Shown: positions 32,774-41,570 of the stretch, in pieces
Layout: every line of letters starts with the position of its first letter
How positions within the stretch are numbered: the stretch's first letter is position 1
From: Adlercreutzia sp. ZJ304
GTDB lineage: Bacteria > Actinomycetota > Coriobacteriia > Coriobacteriales > Eggerthellaceae
NCBI RefSeq assembly: GCF_011039075.1
Contig: NZ_JAAKEG010000003.1
Coordinates: 62,001 to 126,000, forward strand
Direction: 5' to 3'
Length of the DNA stretch: 64,000 nucleotides
The notes under the pieces: model-generated
The model's database searches: none
What the model was told of the DNA's origin: nothing
Seen by the model: only the letters and a program-made list of their open reading frames with translations
Made by a program: the position numbers and the translations under genes

Positions 32774-34992
32774 ATGAAGAATAGTTCGCGTGTTTTTACA
32801 CGGAAGTCTATATCGCTATTGAGCGCACTTGCGCTGATTTCAACGTTAACGCCAGCAGCTGCGTTTGCTGTAGCGAGTGACGAATATTCTGCTGCGCAGG
32901 ATGCCTCTCAGGATACTCAATCTATTTCCACTTCCGAGACGGCACAAGATGGACAAAAAGATACTGCTGACGCAATGCAAAACGCCAAGCAGCCTGAAGT
33001 AGCGCTTCCAGAAGAGAAAGCATCTAGCCTGCCGGGTTTGAAGGAAGATGCAATAGTTGATGTGCCAGAAATAGTGTCGGCTAGCGTTAATCTGGATTCG
33101 CAGGAATTGCAGCCGGTTATCGTATCAAGCAATGGTCTTACCTTTCAGGTAAATTCTCAAGATGCTACGAAAGCAAGTTGTATCGGTTGGAATGGTAATG
33201 CCTTACAAGGAAATCTTGTTATCCCAGAGCAAATTGATGTTGCGGGTACTCAGGTAACTGTTACGAAAATTTGCTTGGGGGGGGGTATTTAAATGCTACT
33301 TCTGACAAGGTAGAGTCTCAAAATTCCAAAAATTTTTCGACCGCTAACGCGGCAACTACCAATGAAGATGCGGGTGAAAATGCGCTCGCCGCGAATGCGA
33401 CTGCAGCAAATGCAACCGCCGCGAATGCGACTGCAGCAAACGCGCCCACCGCAAATGGTGAAAGTTTCGCAGAACTAAATCCTTACACAACCGAATATTT
33501 TACCGATGCGGAAAAAGCACCTGAAGTAACCTCAATTACAATTCCGGCTACAGTCGAGGAAATCGACCTAGCTTTCTTCCAATTATTCCCCAACGCTCAG
33601 GCAATAACTGTTGCCGAGGGCAATCAAAACTACAAAAGCAATAACGGCATGCTGCTAGACGCAGCGCAAACTTGCCTCCTTCTCGTTCCAGAGGGAATGG
33701 AGGGCGCTGCCGTGCTTCCTGAACATACGGCCTCTGTCCCTGCTTGCGTATTTTCCCGATGCACCAAGCTTTCGGCCATAGAAACGGGAAGCGCGGTCCC
33801 TGCGCACTTCATCACTCGGAACGGTTTGTTATATATGCAAGACTTAACAACTTTGGTAGCTGCGCCCCCAGCGCTTGGTACCAGTGTGGTAATAGCGCCT
33901 GAGTGTATGCAGATTGCATCGGGCGCGTTCTGGGGCAATACAGCTTTGCAAACAATTGTTGCGAACGGAAATGTTGAAAGCATCGCTATGAGGCTAGATA
34001 ATGCTGAATTGGGCGTAACGGGTGTTGCAGGGCTAAGTGCTACACATGCAAATGCTGTCGAAAGCGAAGCATCTATTCCCTCTTTCAATCCTATAACAAC
34101 ACAGAATGCAAAAGTGGCTACTCCTTATACCGCTGCTTGGAAGGCGGCAGGTTTTACCAATTTCATTGAACCTGCCAAACCCGGCAATACGGTTAGTGAA
34201 AATGGTTTCACCTACACCCTGCTAGACGATTTTACGCTTGCGGTTGGTTGGACTGGAGAAGGTAAGCCAGAAGCAGAATTGACAATTCCTGAAATGGGTG
34301 CTGTAAACGGAGCTGAATACAGCGTGTCCACCATTACGCCGGAAGGTTTTGCTGGAATTGATTCCATTGTTGTGGCAAACATTCCAGCAAGCGTAATCGA
34401 AATAGGTAATTCTGCTTTCGCTAATTGCGTAAATTTAAAAACTGTACACTTGCCAGATACTGTACAAATAATAGGTGCTGGCGCGTTCGAAAACACAGCG
34501 CTTACCACTTTTGTTGTGCCTGCGCAGCTGCAAACAATAGGTGAAGCGGCGCTGTCTGGTCTAAATGAAACAACCATAGTAGACCTTCATGGCACAGCAG
34601 ATATATCTCCAGCCGCGCTTGGTTCTACCACAAAAGCTAGCATATATGTTCCATATAACGAAAGGGGTGTTTACGCTTGGCAGCCCGGATTGCCCACATC
34701 GGGTAATGCGATTTTGCCATTCGGCATAAAGCTGGGCACTTCTTATTTTGATATGGAAGTGGGACAAAGTGCAAGCCTGTTCGGTGGTACAGGATATATA
34801 TACGCGCCCGGTGATGCCTATGCAACTTGTAGGTATCCAGCCAGCGCATTCAGCATAAATGCGGAAGCGGGCACTATAACTGCGCGTCGTGAAGGCAATA
34901 TGCGCTTCAACATTTGGTTGCAGCTATGTCTGCCAGAAGCGCAAGTTGATGGCAGAGTGCAGGTGCGCCAGATAGATCTTACAACCCCCTAA
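32774..34992 (+). pseudogene. BspA-like leucine-rich-repeat surface protein, split by a G9 tract (probable phase variant, OFF)
   Basis: The first frame (32774-33292) begins with a signal peptide (about 1-32, ending AAAFA) and then an acidic region. It stops just past a run of nine G at 33277-33285. The second frame continues to 34992 with a five-residue ANATA-type repeat, LRR_5/BspA-type units (SAFANCVNLKTVHLPD; GAFENTALTTFVVP) and a beta-rich end. With 10 or 7 G the two frames join as CLGGGYLNATSD, giving about 739 residues; with 9 they do not. No sorting signal is visible. BspA-like proteins bind host matrix or other bacteria. The tract may equally be a permanent mutation or a sequencing error. 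Confidence 0.8.
33277..33285 (+). repeat. Homopolymeric G9 tract, candidate phase-variation switch
   Basis: Nine consecutive G lie inside the coding region of a surface protein. Adding one G or removing two restores one continuous frame. Slipped-strand changes in such tracts are the standard basis of phase variation. Confidence 0.75.
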
Positions 34993-35089
34993 TACGTTTC
35001 GGCTAATTCGGCTGAACTTCACACGAATAAGCAGACCTTAGAACAGAGGCTTTGGCAGTTGCATGCCACGATCAGTAAAGGAAAAGGAA

Positions 35090-36751
35090 ATGAGGAAACT
35101 AAGCTTGCCAAAAAGGATTACATCCTTAGCATTTGCTGCAGCTTTAGCGTGCACGATGGTTCCCGTCGCTGCGCAAACGGCAGCACCCGAAACGGCGTAT
35201 GCTGCAGGTGCAGAAGCGAAAGCTGCTGGCGCACAGATTAACGTGTCAACACCGTTTTATGTAGATTTCGGCAGTCAAAGCAACCCTTACGATGTGGCGC
35301 AGCCCAATTCTGCCAATAGTCAGGCTGCGTTAACTTCAACAAGTTTTTTCGAAAATCATAGCGAATCGCGTCTTGCGTTGGACCAAGTGGAATGCACAAA
35401 GCCAAGTGATTGGACTGGTGTTGATAACAGCTGGATAATCAGCGCGGATGGCAACAATACTATGGATTCCTCTAAGGAATTATTTAGCTTATGGATAAAG
35501 AATGAAAACACGATAGACACTAGCACAACGCCAAATTTGAAATTTGGGTACGCTACTCACGATGCTGATAAATTGCAGCGCTATAACGAGACAATAAACG
35601 AACGCTTTGAATTCAACAAAAATGAAACTCTATACTGCGCTTTCCGATTGAATCTAGATTCTGCTAGTGCAAAGGTGAACCCTAAGGCCGCTAATGGTGC
35701 TGCAGCGCGACAAGGTATAGGCACTGTGAAATTTACGTTTGACACAAATGTGTTTACGGGCGAAAAGGATGCGTTCACTACAAGTGCTACCCTTCTTGAG
35801 GACTCACTTGTTATACAAGATAAAAGCAATGGACTTATAAGTTCGGGGCAAATTTATTCTGCAAGCCAAATAAAAGCTCAAGCAAAGGATTTATCACTCC
35901 ATCAAAAAGAAGATGGAACAAACGATTCGGTTTATTATCCAATGTATAAAAGATTTGTCGAAGACGTTCAGTTGGGTGAAAGTGGTTATCCGATAAATAC
36001 AGAATATACTGCAAAAGTCCGCTGGATAACGGAAGAATACCCAATAAGAGTGATTGGTGTATGCCAAGACCATCTTAGTTCGCAAAACTATTATGGATCA
36101 GCAAGCAATTATGCAGGTCTTAGTTTTTTGATAGCTGGTGATTATAATCACGCATGTTCATTCCGGAACATGAATGGTGAAATAACTTACACGAACACCA
36201 AAGGCGAAGTAGTTACGGGCTTTTTTGCTTATGGCGGATGGGAAAAATGCGATTTTAGAAGCGAATACATGATTCCTGAATCGGAAAATTATGCAGCATT
36301 TAGGAATTATATAGCTCCAGTTGTAAAAAGAAGTACGACAACTTGGACTTTGTCGGAAAACGATTCAGGACAGATGAATCCGGTGAAGGACGATAATGGG
36401 TATTGCGAGACCGAAGATAAGCTATTTCTTCTAAGTGCTTATGAAGTTTTTGGCGAATTGGTTAGTGTTGCTGGGCATAGGCAGGGCAGGGATGGCTTTT
36501 TCCAATACCAGTGGTTTAATAGCGCAACTTATGGTAAAGGCAATACGAACTGGGGGACATCAAATATGTTGCTAGTACCATATGAGCCTACGGAAATGGA
36601 TGAGGCAAACAACACCTATAAGTATGGTTTTAGATTGCGTAGTACCGGAGAATCTGACTCTAAAGTATTCAAAGTCTTAGGATATGACGGAACTTATTCG
36701 ACGGGTTCAGCTGGATATCAAAGAAATCCGCTTACTGGTTTTTGTGTCTAA
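35090..36751 (+). CDS. Secreted protein with DUF6273-like C-terminal domain
   Basis: 553 residues from the ATG at 35090, which has AAAGGAAA upstream; the longer frame has no site. It has a signal peptide (about 1-38, ending ETAYA). A long middle section is Asn/Thr-rich with a repeated DFGSQ opening. The C-terminal 150 residues fit DUF6273: EDKLFLLSAYEVFGELV, then FQYQWFNSATYG, then YGFRLRSTGESDSKVFKVLGYDG and a terminal GFCV. DUF6273 domains are found in secreted proteins of Coriobacteriia and Firmicutes and are of unknown function. There is no membrane anchor or sorting motif, so it may be released or non-covalently bound. Confidence 0.8.
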   Translation: MRKLSLPKRITSLAFAAALACTMVPVAAQTAAPETAYAAGAEAKAAGAQINVSTPFYVDFGSQSNPYDVAQPNSANSQAALTSTSFFENHSESRLALDQVECTKPSDWTGVDNSWIISADGNNTMDSSKELFSLWIKNENTIDTSTTPNLKFGYATHDADKLQRYNETINERFEFNKNETLYCAFRLNLDSASAKVNPKAANGAAARQGIGTVKFTFDTNVFTGEKDAFTTSATLLEDSLVIQDKSNGLISSGQIYSASQIKAQAKDLSLHQKEDGTNDSVYYPMYKRFVEDVQLGESGYPINTEYTAKVRWITEEYPIRVIGVCQDHLSSQNYYGSASNYAGLSFLIAGDYNHACSFRNMNGEITYTNTKGEVVTGFFAYGGWEKCDFRSEYMIPESENYAAFRNYIAPVVKRSTTTWTLSENDSGQMNPVKDDNGYCETEDKLFLLSAYEVFGELVSVAGHRQGRDGFFQYQWFNSATYGKGNTNWGTSNMLLVPYEPTEMDEANNTYKYGFRLRSTGESDSKVFKVLGYDGTYSTGSAGYQRNPLTGFCV

Positions 36752-36773
36752 TCGTTAAGAGTAATTTAGGAAT

Positions 36774-36789
36774 GTTCCACGTGGAACAT
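36774..36789. promoter_or_regulatory. parS-like ParB-binding site inside a 30-bp perfect palindrome
   Basis: TGTTCCACGTGGAACA is identical to parS variants known from Pseudomonas (the general consensus is TGTTTCACGTGAAACA). It is the centre of a perfect 30-base palindrome (36767-36796) between two divergently unrelated genes. If a genuine centromere site, this window is near the replication origin. Confidence 0.6.
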
Positions 36790-36951
36790 TCCTAAGCCTA
36801 TCAGTCTTACTGAGGGTATAGCGGAGCACATTCTGAAACCGATTTACAAAGCGTCTTATAAACAGTAAACACCCAGTTCCGGTGACTTTATGCCGCCGGA
36901 ACTAGGGGAACCTTGACAATCGAATAGAAGACAAAACACAAACATTTGTTC

Positions 36952-36980
36952 TTGATTTCATCTCGATTTGATGCTAATAT
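36952..36980 (+). promoter_or_regulatory. Extended -10 promoter for the toxin-antitoxin operon
   Basis: TTGATT (36952-36957), a 17-base spacer and TAATAT (36975-36980) preceded by TGC. The expected start is near 36987, which favours either the ATG at 37001 or a 200-base leader before 37196. Confidence 0.55.
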
Positions 36981-37195
36981 CAACGTATTGAACGGAGCCA
37001 ATGTACGCGATAGAGGTGGCTAATCCATCCTATTCCGAAGAGGCGAAGCGCTTTCCCTTTTGCCTGATGCAACGCTTACAAGATCCTCCTAAGCAGGAAA
37101 GGCATGTGGGTAACATGTGGGCGGAAAGGAATAGTATGGCTGCAACTGGTACTATTAGAATACATATTGCTATATTGGAAGGAGGTGAAACAGGA

Positions 37196-37381
37196 ATGTC
37201 ACGCACAGAAGAAGAGCGCTACCGCAATATTGTTGAGGCGTGCAGGAAATCTGCCGAACACGATCGCGAGATTGGTTTTACGCGTCTTACTCCACAAGAA
37301 AGTGACGCGCTAATAGATATCAGGCTCGAAGCTGCTGCAAAAGAATGGGATCGTGCAGGTGATGCTTTATGCTGCATATAA
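37196..37381 (+). CDS. Antitoxin of a RelE/ParE-type toxin-antitoxin pair
   Basis: 61 residues from the ATG at 37196, which has a very strong AAGGAGGTG site. The sequence MSRTEEERYRNIVEACRKSAEH onwards is helical and acidic, with no recognisable DNA-binding motif. Its stop overlaps the toxin start by 13 bases, the usual arrangement. The frame is open upstream to an ATG at 37001 (126 residues) with its own GGAG, so a longer form cannot be excluded. It would bind and neutralise the toxin and probably repress the operon. Confidence 0.7.
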   Translation: MSRTEEERYRNIVEACRKSAEHDREIGFTRLTPQESDALIDIRLEAAAKEWDRAGDALCCI

Positions 37382-37695
37382 CATTCAGCTCTGATTTTCA
37401 CGAGTCTAGCTTTGAGATATTAGAAAATATAGCTTTTTGGTACAGGAAAACGTGTCCACCTATTGAAATACGTAAAGGGTTTACCGCAGCAAGAGATAAA
37501 GCAGCGCGTTTTGTCCAAGAATATCCTGATTTTGGTCGAGGTGTTCCAGATGGACGAGTTTTCTCTTTTGAATATAAATCTAGAACTTACGTTGTCTTAT
37601 ATAACGTTGAAGACGACGAGATAATTCTGCGAGATATAGCGGATGGCAGAAGTCGTAAGGCTTCAAAGTGGTTAGAGGGTCTTGAAGATCTTTAG
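37369..37695 (+). CDS. RelE/ParE-superfamily toxin
   Basis: 108 residues. The C-terminal part reads DGRVFSFEYKSRTYVVLYNVEDDEIILRDIADGRSR, the strand-turn-strand pattern of the RelE/ParE fold. The N-terminal helices (FEILENIAFWYRKTCP; FTAARDKAARFVQEYPD) also fit. Such toxins cut mRNA on the ribosome (RelE) or poison gyrase (ParE); the sequence does not decide between them. It overlaps the antitoxin by 13 bases with AGGTG upstream of its ATG. It lies in the surface-protein island, next to a terminator. Confidence 0.8.
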   Translation: MLHITFSSDFHESSFEILENIAFWYRKTCPPIEIRKGFTAARDKAARFVQEYPDFGRGVPDGRVFSFEYKSRTYVVLYNVEDDEIILRDIADGRSRKASKWLEGLEDL

Positions 37696-37736
37696 TTTTA
37701 GCGCGGGTTTATACAAGTAAATATTTGTCTTCTATT

Positions 37737-37767
37737 CGGCTGTCAAATTTGGCAGCCGTTTTTGTTT
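37737..37767 (+). terminator. Intrinsic terminator with a competing downstream arm
   Basis: CGGCTG (37737-37742) pairs with CAGCCG (37753-37758), followed by TTTTTGTTT. A third arm CGGCTG at 37775-37780 can pair with the same CAGCCG, extended by AAAA/TTTT. The two hairpins are mutually exclusive, as in attenuators. Confidence 0.7.
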
Positions 37768-37836
37768 GCAAAAGCGGCTGCATGAATTGAAGAAAGCTCC
37801 TGTAAGGGACTATGTAACGGATAAAAGGCGGATAGC

Positions 37837-39894
37837 ATGTTAGAAAAAGCGATGCTGCAAAAAACAAAGACTAATTCAGCTTTAAAGACAATGCTCTTTT
37901 TGGCAGTCTTGTGCGCATTCGTATTAGCAATAGCCAATACAGGGCGTGCATTCGCTGCCGGCATAGATTATTCCGGCGATATGGGCATGCACATTACTGA
38001 TTCCACCGAAAATACATTCACTGGAGAAGTAAGCGTAGCAGCATCCGTCGGCATGAATATGTATATTACCGACTCTACTGAAAATACATTCACTGGAAGC
38101 GCAAGTGCAAAAACATCTACTAGCATGAATTTGTACGTTGTAGATTCCAGCACAGTCAGTCCAGTAATAAGCAATTATGAAGCCATAGAAACATCTACCA
38201 GTATGGGTATGTATGTTACCGACTCTACCAAAGAAGGCGGCATGGCAGATGGCAATACAGGTGGCAAATACAACGAAGCTACGGGCGCATTTGAAAGCAA
38301 CATGCAATTAGGTCTGTGGGTTACTAATAGTTTACTTAAGGATGACGGAACACCTAACACATCTACTACAGGGGAGTTGAATACAAACTTAGGTATTTGG
38401 GTAACGGATGGCACGCAGGTGCAGTCTTCTGATGCGGTTCATGTTAGCTGGGATTTGGGCATTCCGAATGCGCAATGGGTTGATGGTACTAACAATATCA
38501 AGGTGCAAAATATAGAACTGGAAAATGGGCAGGGTACGCTTAGTGCTCCACCAATGGATATTAAAAATATATGTGGCTACTACTTGGCAGGTTGGAAAGT
38601 TAACGGCAGCAATTATGCGCAAAGTTTAAACAACATCACTCTTCAGCCGTTTGCTGACTATACGCTCGTAGCCGATTGGCAACCCCGTATTTACGAAATA
38701 ACTATAGATGCGACAGGTAGTAGTGTCGACGATGATGCTTGGACGCAAACAAGCGGCACAAGCACATATACGGCAACTTTCACAGGACCGAATGAAAGCG
38801 TTACGCTGCCGCCTGTTGCGCAGCGAACAGGTTATACATTTAATGGTTGGGGAAATGCCCCTGCCAACAATGTAGTGAATGCTGCTGTAGTTGAAACTGA
38901 TAGCACAGAAGTATCTGCAAATAGATTAAGTGCATCATATTGTGTCAAGTGGGACGCAAACACCTATACAGTAAAGCTATACAACGATGACACATGCGAC
39001 GAAAGTACGCTGCTAGCTACTAGCGATGCGCTTAGCTATGGCGATGGAGAAGACAGCAAAGTTACGCTGCTTTCAAACGACAACCTTGCCAACGACAAGA
39101 AGCCTTACGGATTTGCTTTAGTTGGCTGGCGCACGCTGCCACAAAATAGCAATCTTGTGGCAACCACTTACAACCCGAACGGGGATGCTGCCGATAAGCC
39201 TACAGTAAAAGCGCTGGTAGACAACGTAGCTGGTCCGGCTGAATCGGGCGGCGTAGTTACTGGCAACGATGCGTTTGATGAAGATGGAAAGCAACTAAAA
39301 ACCGCACGATACATAAAGCTATATGCGGTATGGCAGCCCGTGTATAACATTGCTCTTCCGCTAACTAATGGCACAAATAGTCGTGTTGATATGACGCTAG
39401 ATGTAACACTTCATCAAATTACGGCTACTTCGGCTAATGGGCAAAATAAGAAGCTGGTAGTGGAATCTCGCTCTCCGTTCGATGTGAATGTTCTGGCAAA
39501 GTCTATACCCGTGCGCGACAGCAGTAACAAATGCGTTATAGAGCAACTATTGTGGCCCAAGGACGACTCTACAGTTACGGTTGAAGATGCGCTGAAATTC
39601 CAGTATGCGGGTTCATATGTGGGAACTACTAACGCATTTAATCAGCAATTCAACTTTGATGGCAGCACCAATACTCAGGTAGGAACCCTGACGGCCGCTT
39701 CTCAAAATGGCGAGAAACAAATGAGTGGCGACTTAACACTTGTATTCCCGGCGAATGAATTCAACTACAAGACTGATGCCTTGGTAAGCGACTTACAGGT
39801 GGCAGATATTACTTGGACTGTGCAATACGCAGGTACTGGGGCTATTAATCCCGGTAATACCTATGTATATAAATTGCCCGCAAGCGTGGGGTAA
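37837..39894 (+). CDS. Secreted repeat-strand adhesin-like protein with Flg_new/InlB-type unit
   Basis: 685 residues. A signal peptide (about 1-41, ending GRAFA) is followed by six imperfect strand repeats of the form MGMxxTDSTxN between about 48 and 205 (MGMHITDS, MNMYITDS, MNLYVVDS, MGMYVTDS, LGLWVTNS, LGIWVTDG). Then come an InlB/Flg_new-like region (SLPPVAQRTGYTFNGWG-type near 320; a second copy near 390) and a beta-rich C-terminal domain. There is no sorting signal. The alternating hydrophobic and polar repeats suggest a beta-solenoid or amyloid-like stack (inference). A GGCGG-type site precedes the ATG. Confidence 0.8.
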   Translation: MLEKAMLQKTKTNSALKTMLFLAVLCAFVLAIANTGRAFAAGIDYSGDMGMHITDSTENTFTGEVSVAASVGMNMYITDSTENTFTGSASAKTSTSMNLYVVDSSTVSPVISNYEAIETSTSMGMYVTDSTKEGGMADGNTGGKYNEATGAFESNMQLGLWVTNSLLKDDGTPNTSTTGELNTNLGIWVTDGTQVQSSDAVHVSWDLGIPNAQWVDGTNNIKVQNIELENGQGTLSAPPMDIKNICGYYLAGWKVNGSNYAQSLNNITLQPFADYTLVADWQPRIYEITIDATGSSVDDDAWTQTSGTSTYTATFTGPNESVTLPPVAQRTGYTFNGWGNAPANNVVNAAVVETDSTEVSANRLSASYCVKWDANTYTVKLYNDDTCDESTLLATSDALSYGDGEDSKVTLLSNDNLANDKKPYGFALVGWRTLPQNSNLVATTYNPNGDAADKPTVKALVDNVAGPAESGGVVTGNDAFDEDGKQLKTARYIKLYAVWQPVYNIALPLTNGTNSRVDMTLDVTLHQITATSANGQNKKLVVESRSPFDVNVLAKSIPVRDSSNKCVIEQLLWPKDDSTVTVEDALKFQYAGSYVGTTNAFNQQFNFDGSTNTQVGTLTAASQNGEKQMSGDLTLVFPANEFNYKTDALVSDLQVADITWTVQYAGTGAINPGNTYVYKLPASVG

Positions 39895-39952
39895 ATCCGC
39901 TTTGTATTTCACAACATAAATCATTGACAGCAATCGATTTGAAAGAGAAAAA

Positions 39953-40603
39953 ATGACGAACTATCAAAACAGCCAACAAGATAAAAACACGCGACCGACT
40001 GGCTATAGCATGCGTACAGCGCAAAAGTCAGAGAGCGCTGCTGAAAACGACAAAAACAACAAGCGTTCTAGTGCGGAAAACAAGGCGCGACCGACTGCGC
40101 AAGGAGGCGGCAACAAGCGTACCATTTTCATAGTTATAGCCTGCGTAATTATTGCGCTTGTTGTGTGGTTGTGCGTGTGGCTGTTTGCTTGCAACGGGAA
40201 TAGTCTGTTCGATCCCAACGCACAAACCGGGCAAGCACCCTATAAAAGTGAAGAAGAAATGCAGGCTGAACTTGACCGCGTGGTCGAAGAGGGCATGTTC
40301 AATATTTCCATTGCTAGCGTAATTGAATTTGCTGATGGTACTTCATCGGGCACAGCGTACATAGAGAACGTGCCGGGCAATCGTTACAACATGCAGGTAA
40401 CTATAACCGACGACAACTCTGGGGATGTGTTGTACGAGAGCGGCGTGCTACAGCCCAATCAGTTTATAGAAAGCATTGTTTTGGTAAAAGATTTAGAGGC
40501 GGGAACATATCCAGCAACTGCCACATTCACGGCGCTTGACCCCACAACATATGACCAAGTGGGTCAGGCTGCCGCAAAGATAACGCTGAACGTGGCGGGT
40601 TAA
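39953..40603 (+). CDS. Membrane-anchored surface protein, paralogue 1
   Basis: 216 residues. A basic, disordered cytoplasmic arm (1-55) is followed by one membrane helix (about 56-77, IFIVIACVIIALVVWLCVWL) and a beta-sandwich-like ectodomain beginning LDRVVEEGMFNISIASVIEF and ending AAAKITLNVAG. The ectodomain is about 60 percent identical by eye to that of the protein at 41571-42341. Function is unknown. The gene order anchored protein / secreted subunit / anchored protein suggests a complex. Confidence 0.75.
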   Translation: MTNYQNSQQDKNTRPTGYSMRTAQKSESAAENDKNNKRSSAENKARPTAQGGGNKRTIFIVIACVIIALVVWLCVWLFACNGNSLFDPNAQTGQAPYKSEEEMQAELDRVVEEGMFNISIASVIEFADGTSSGTAYIENVPGNRYNMQVTITDDNSGDVLYESGVLQPNQFIESIVLVKDLEAGTYPATATFTALDPTTYDQVGQAAAKITLNVAG

Positions 40604-40615
40604 TCAAGAAAGTCA

Positions 40616-40775
40616 AAGTAGTTAAGGCGGTGGCGGTGTGTTCACAAAGTGAGAACTGTAGAGCGACCGAGCATTTCACCACTGCCTTAACGGATAAGAC
40701 AAGAGGTATCAAGCGGATAAATAGGGAAATCCGCTCGTACATAAGCAGGACGAAATGGCTGATAACTAAAGGAGG
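40616..40775 (+). promoter_or_regulatory. Structured leader of the secreted subunit gene
   Basis: GTTAAGGCGGTGG (about 40620-40632) pairs with CCACTGCCTTAAC (about 40679-40691) with one mismatch, enclosing 46 bases. A second hairpin AGCGGAT/ATCCGCT lies at about 40711-40735. A strong AAAGGAGG site follows. I do not recognise the RNA class. Confidence 0.4.
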
Positions 40776-40782
40776 AAAAGCC

Positions 40783-41553
40783 ATGAAAAAGACTAGTAAG
40801 TTATTGGGTGCTATAGGGCTTAGCGCTGCGCTTGCTATCGGGACAGCGGTGCCAGCATTTGCTGCTACCACACAATGGACAGATGCCGGCAACAATGATG
40901 AAACTAAAGCATTGGGATCACTTGTTGAGGATGGAACTAAAGGGGAAATTGCTGATGGTTCTAACAGTTCTACTAAAGTTCATATCGGCACAAATATTTC
41001 GCAACTTAGTGTGCAAGTGCCCATTAAGCTATATTTGGCAACCGAATCGGCTGGCGGTGCTCTTATAGCGCCTTCCGCTGGAACGTATACGATTAAGAAC
41101 TATACGACGACTGCTAATATTTTCGTAACCAAGGTGCAATGCGACTATAGCACGGGTAATGAAGCTGGTAAAGATTGGCTACTAGTTGAGGATGGCGCTC
41201 TTGTAGGTGCTGGTGTTGCAGCTGCAGACGCAACGCATGCGAACCTAAAGGTAGACATGGCTGCGAAACAACCATATAACGCTTCCGGCGATAAGTTGGC
41301 ATCATCTAGCGCTCTTGGAAATTGGACTCTTTCTGCTGACACTACAGATAACAAGAATGTTAAAGATCTTTCTGCTGGTAATGGATGGGTTATTTACAAA
41401 GCCAAGGATGCCAGTACTCCCTGTGATATAGAAATTGACTTTTCAGGTCAAAGTTCAGTCGTGAAGGCTCCTGAGGGCTTCAACAGCACGGCTGGTGCAG
41501 ATGGTAACAACGCATTCAACCTGACCTATACCATTAGCGCATCTAACGCGTAA
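40783..41553 (+). CDS. Secreted surface subunit
   Basis: 256 residues from the ATG at 40783, which has an AAAGGAGGAAAAGCC-type site. A clear signal peptide (about 1-27, ending AVPAFA). The mature protein is beta-rich with the segment LSVQVPIKLYLATESAGG and IAPSAGTYTIKNYTTTANIFVTKVQ, similar to secreted Gram-positive proteins with a VPTKI-like motif. There is no sorting signal or membrane anchor and only one Cys pair candidate. It lies between two paralogous anchored proteins, which could hold or assemble it. The structured leader suggests high or regulated expression. Confidence 0.75.
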   Translation: MKKTSKLLGAIGLSAALAIGTAVPAFAATTQWTDAGNNDETKALGSLVEDGTKGEIADGSNSSTKVHIGTNISQLSVQVPIKLYLATESAGGALIAPSAGTYTIKNYTTTANIFVTKVQCDYSTGNEAGKDWLLVEDGALVGAGVAAADATHANLKVDMAAKQPYNASGDKLASSSALGNWTLSADTTDNKNVKDLSAGNGWVIYKAKDASTPCDIEIDFSGQSSVVKAPEGFNSTAGADGNNAFNLTYTISASNA

Positions 41554-41570
41554 GAAAGACAGGCATCCGT

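Larger units (their letters stand above)
36752..37195. other. Spacer holding the parS-like palindrome, a hairpin and the toxin-antitoxin promoter
   Basis: The spacer contains the 30-base palindrome, a perfect AGTTCCGG/CCGGAACT hairpin (36875-36903), a TTGACA at 36913 without partner, and the promoter at 36952-36980. An open frame from ATG 37001 (with GGAG) runs in phase into the antitoxin and may be an N-terminal extension or noise. Confidence 0.5.

Noticed and set aside
33395-33450. Tandem 15-base repeats near the G-tract as a possible CRISPR or minisatellite
   Set aside because: They encode a five-residue Ala/Asn repeat in the surface protein and no spacers are present; length variation is possible but not visible here.
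37001-37195. Separate gene upstream of the antitoxin
   Set aside because: The frame is continuous with the antitoxin, composition is unusual, and the much stronger ribosome site lies at 37196; retained only as a possible N-terminal extension.
40630-40782. N-terminal extension of the secreted subunit from a start at 40630
   Set aside because: The extension covers the structured leader and lies ahead of the strong AAAGGAGG site and the signal peptide at 40783.
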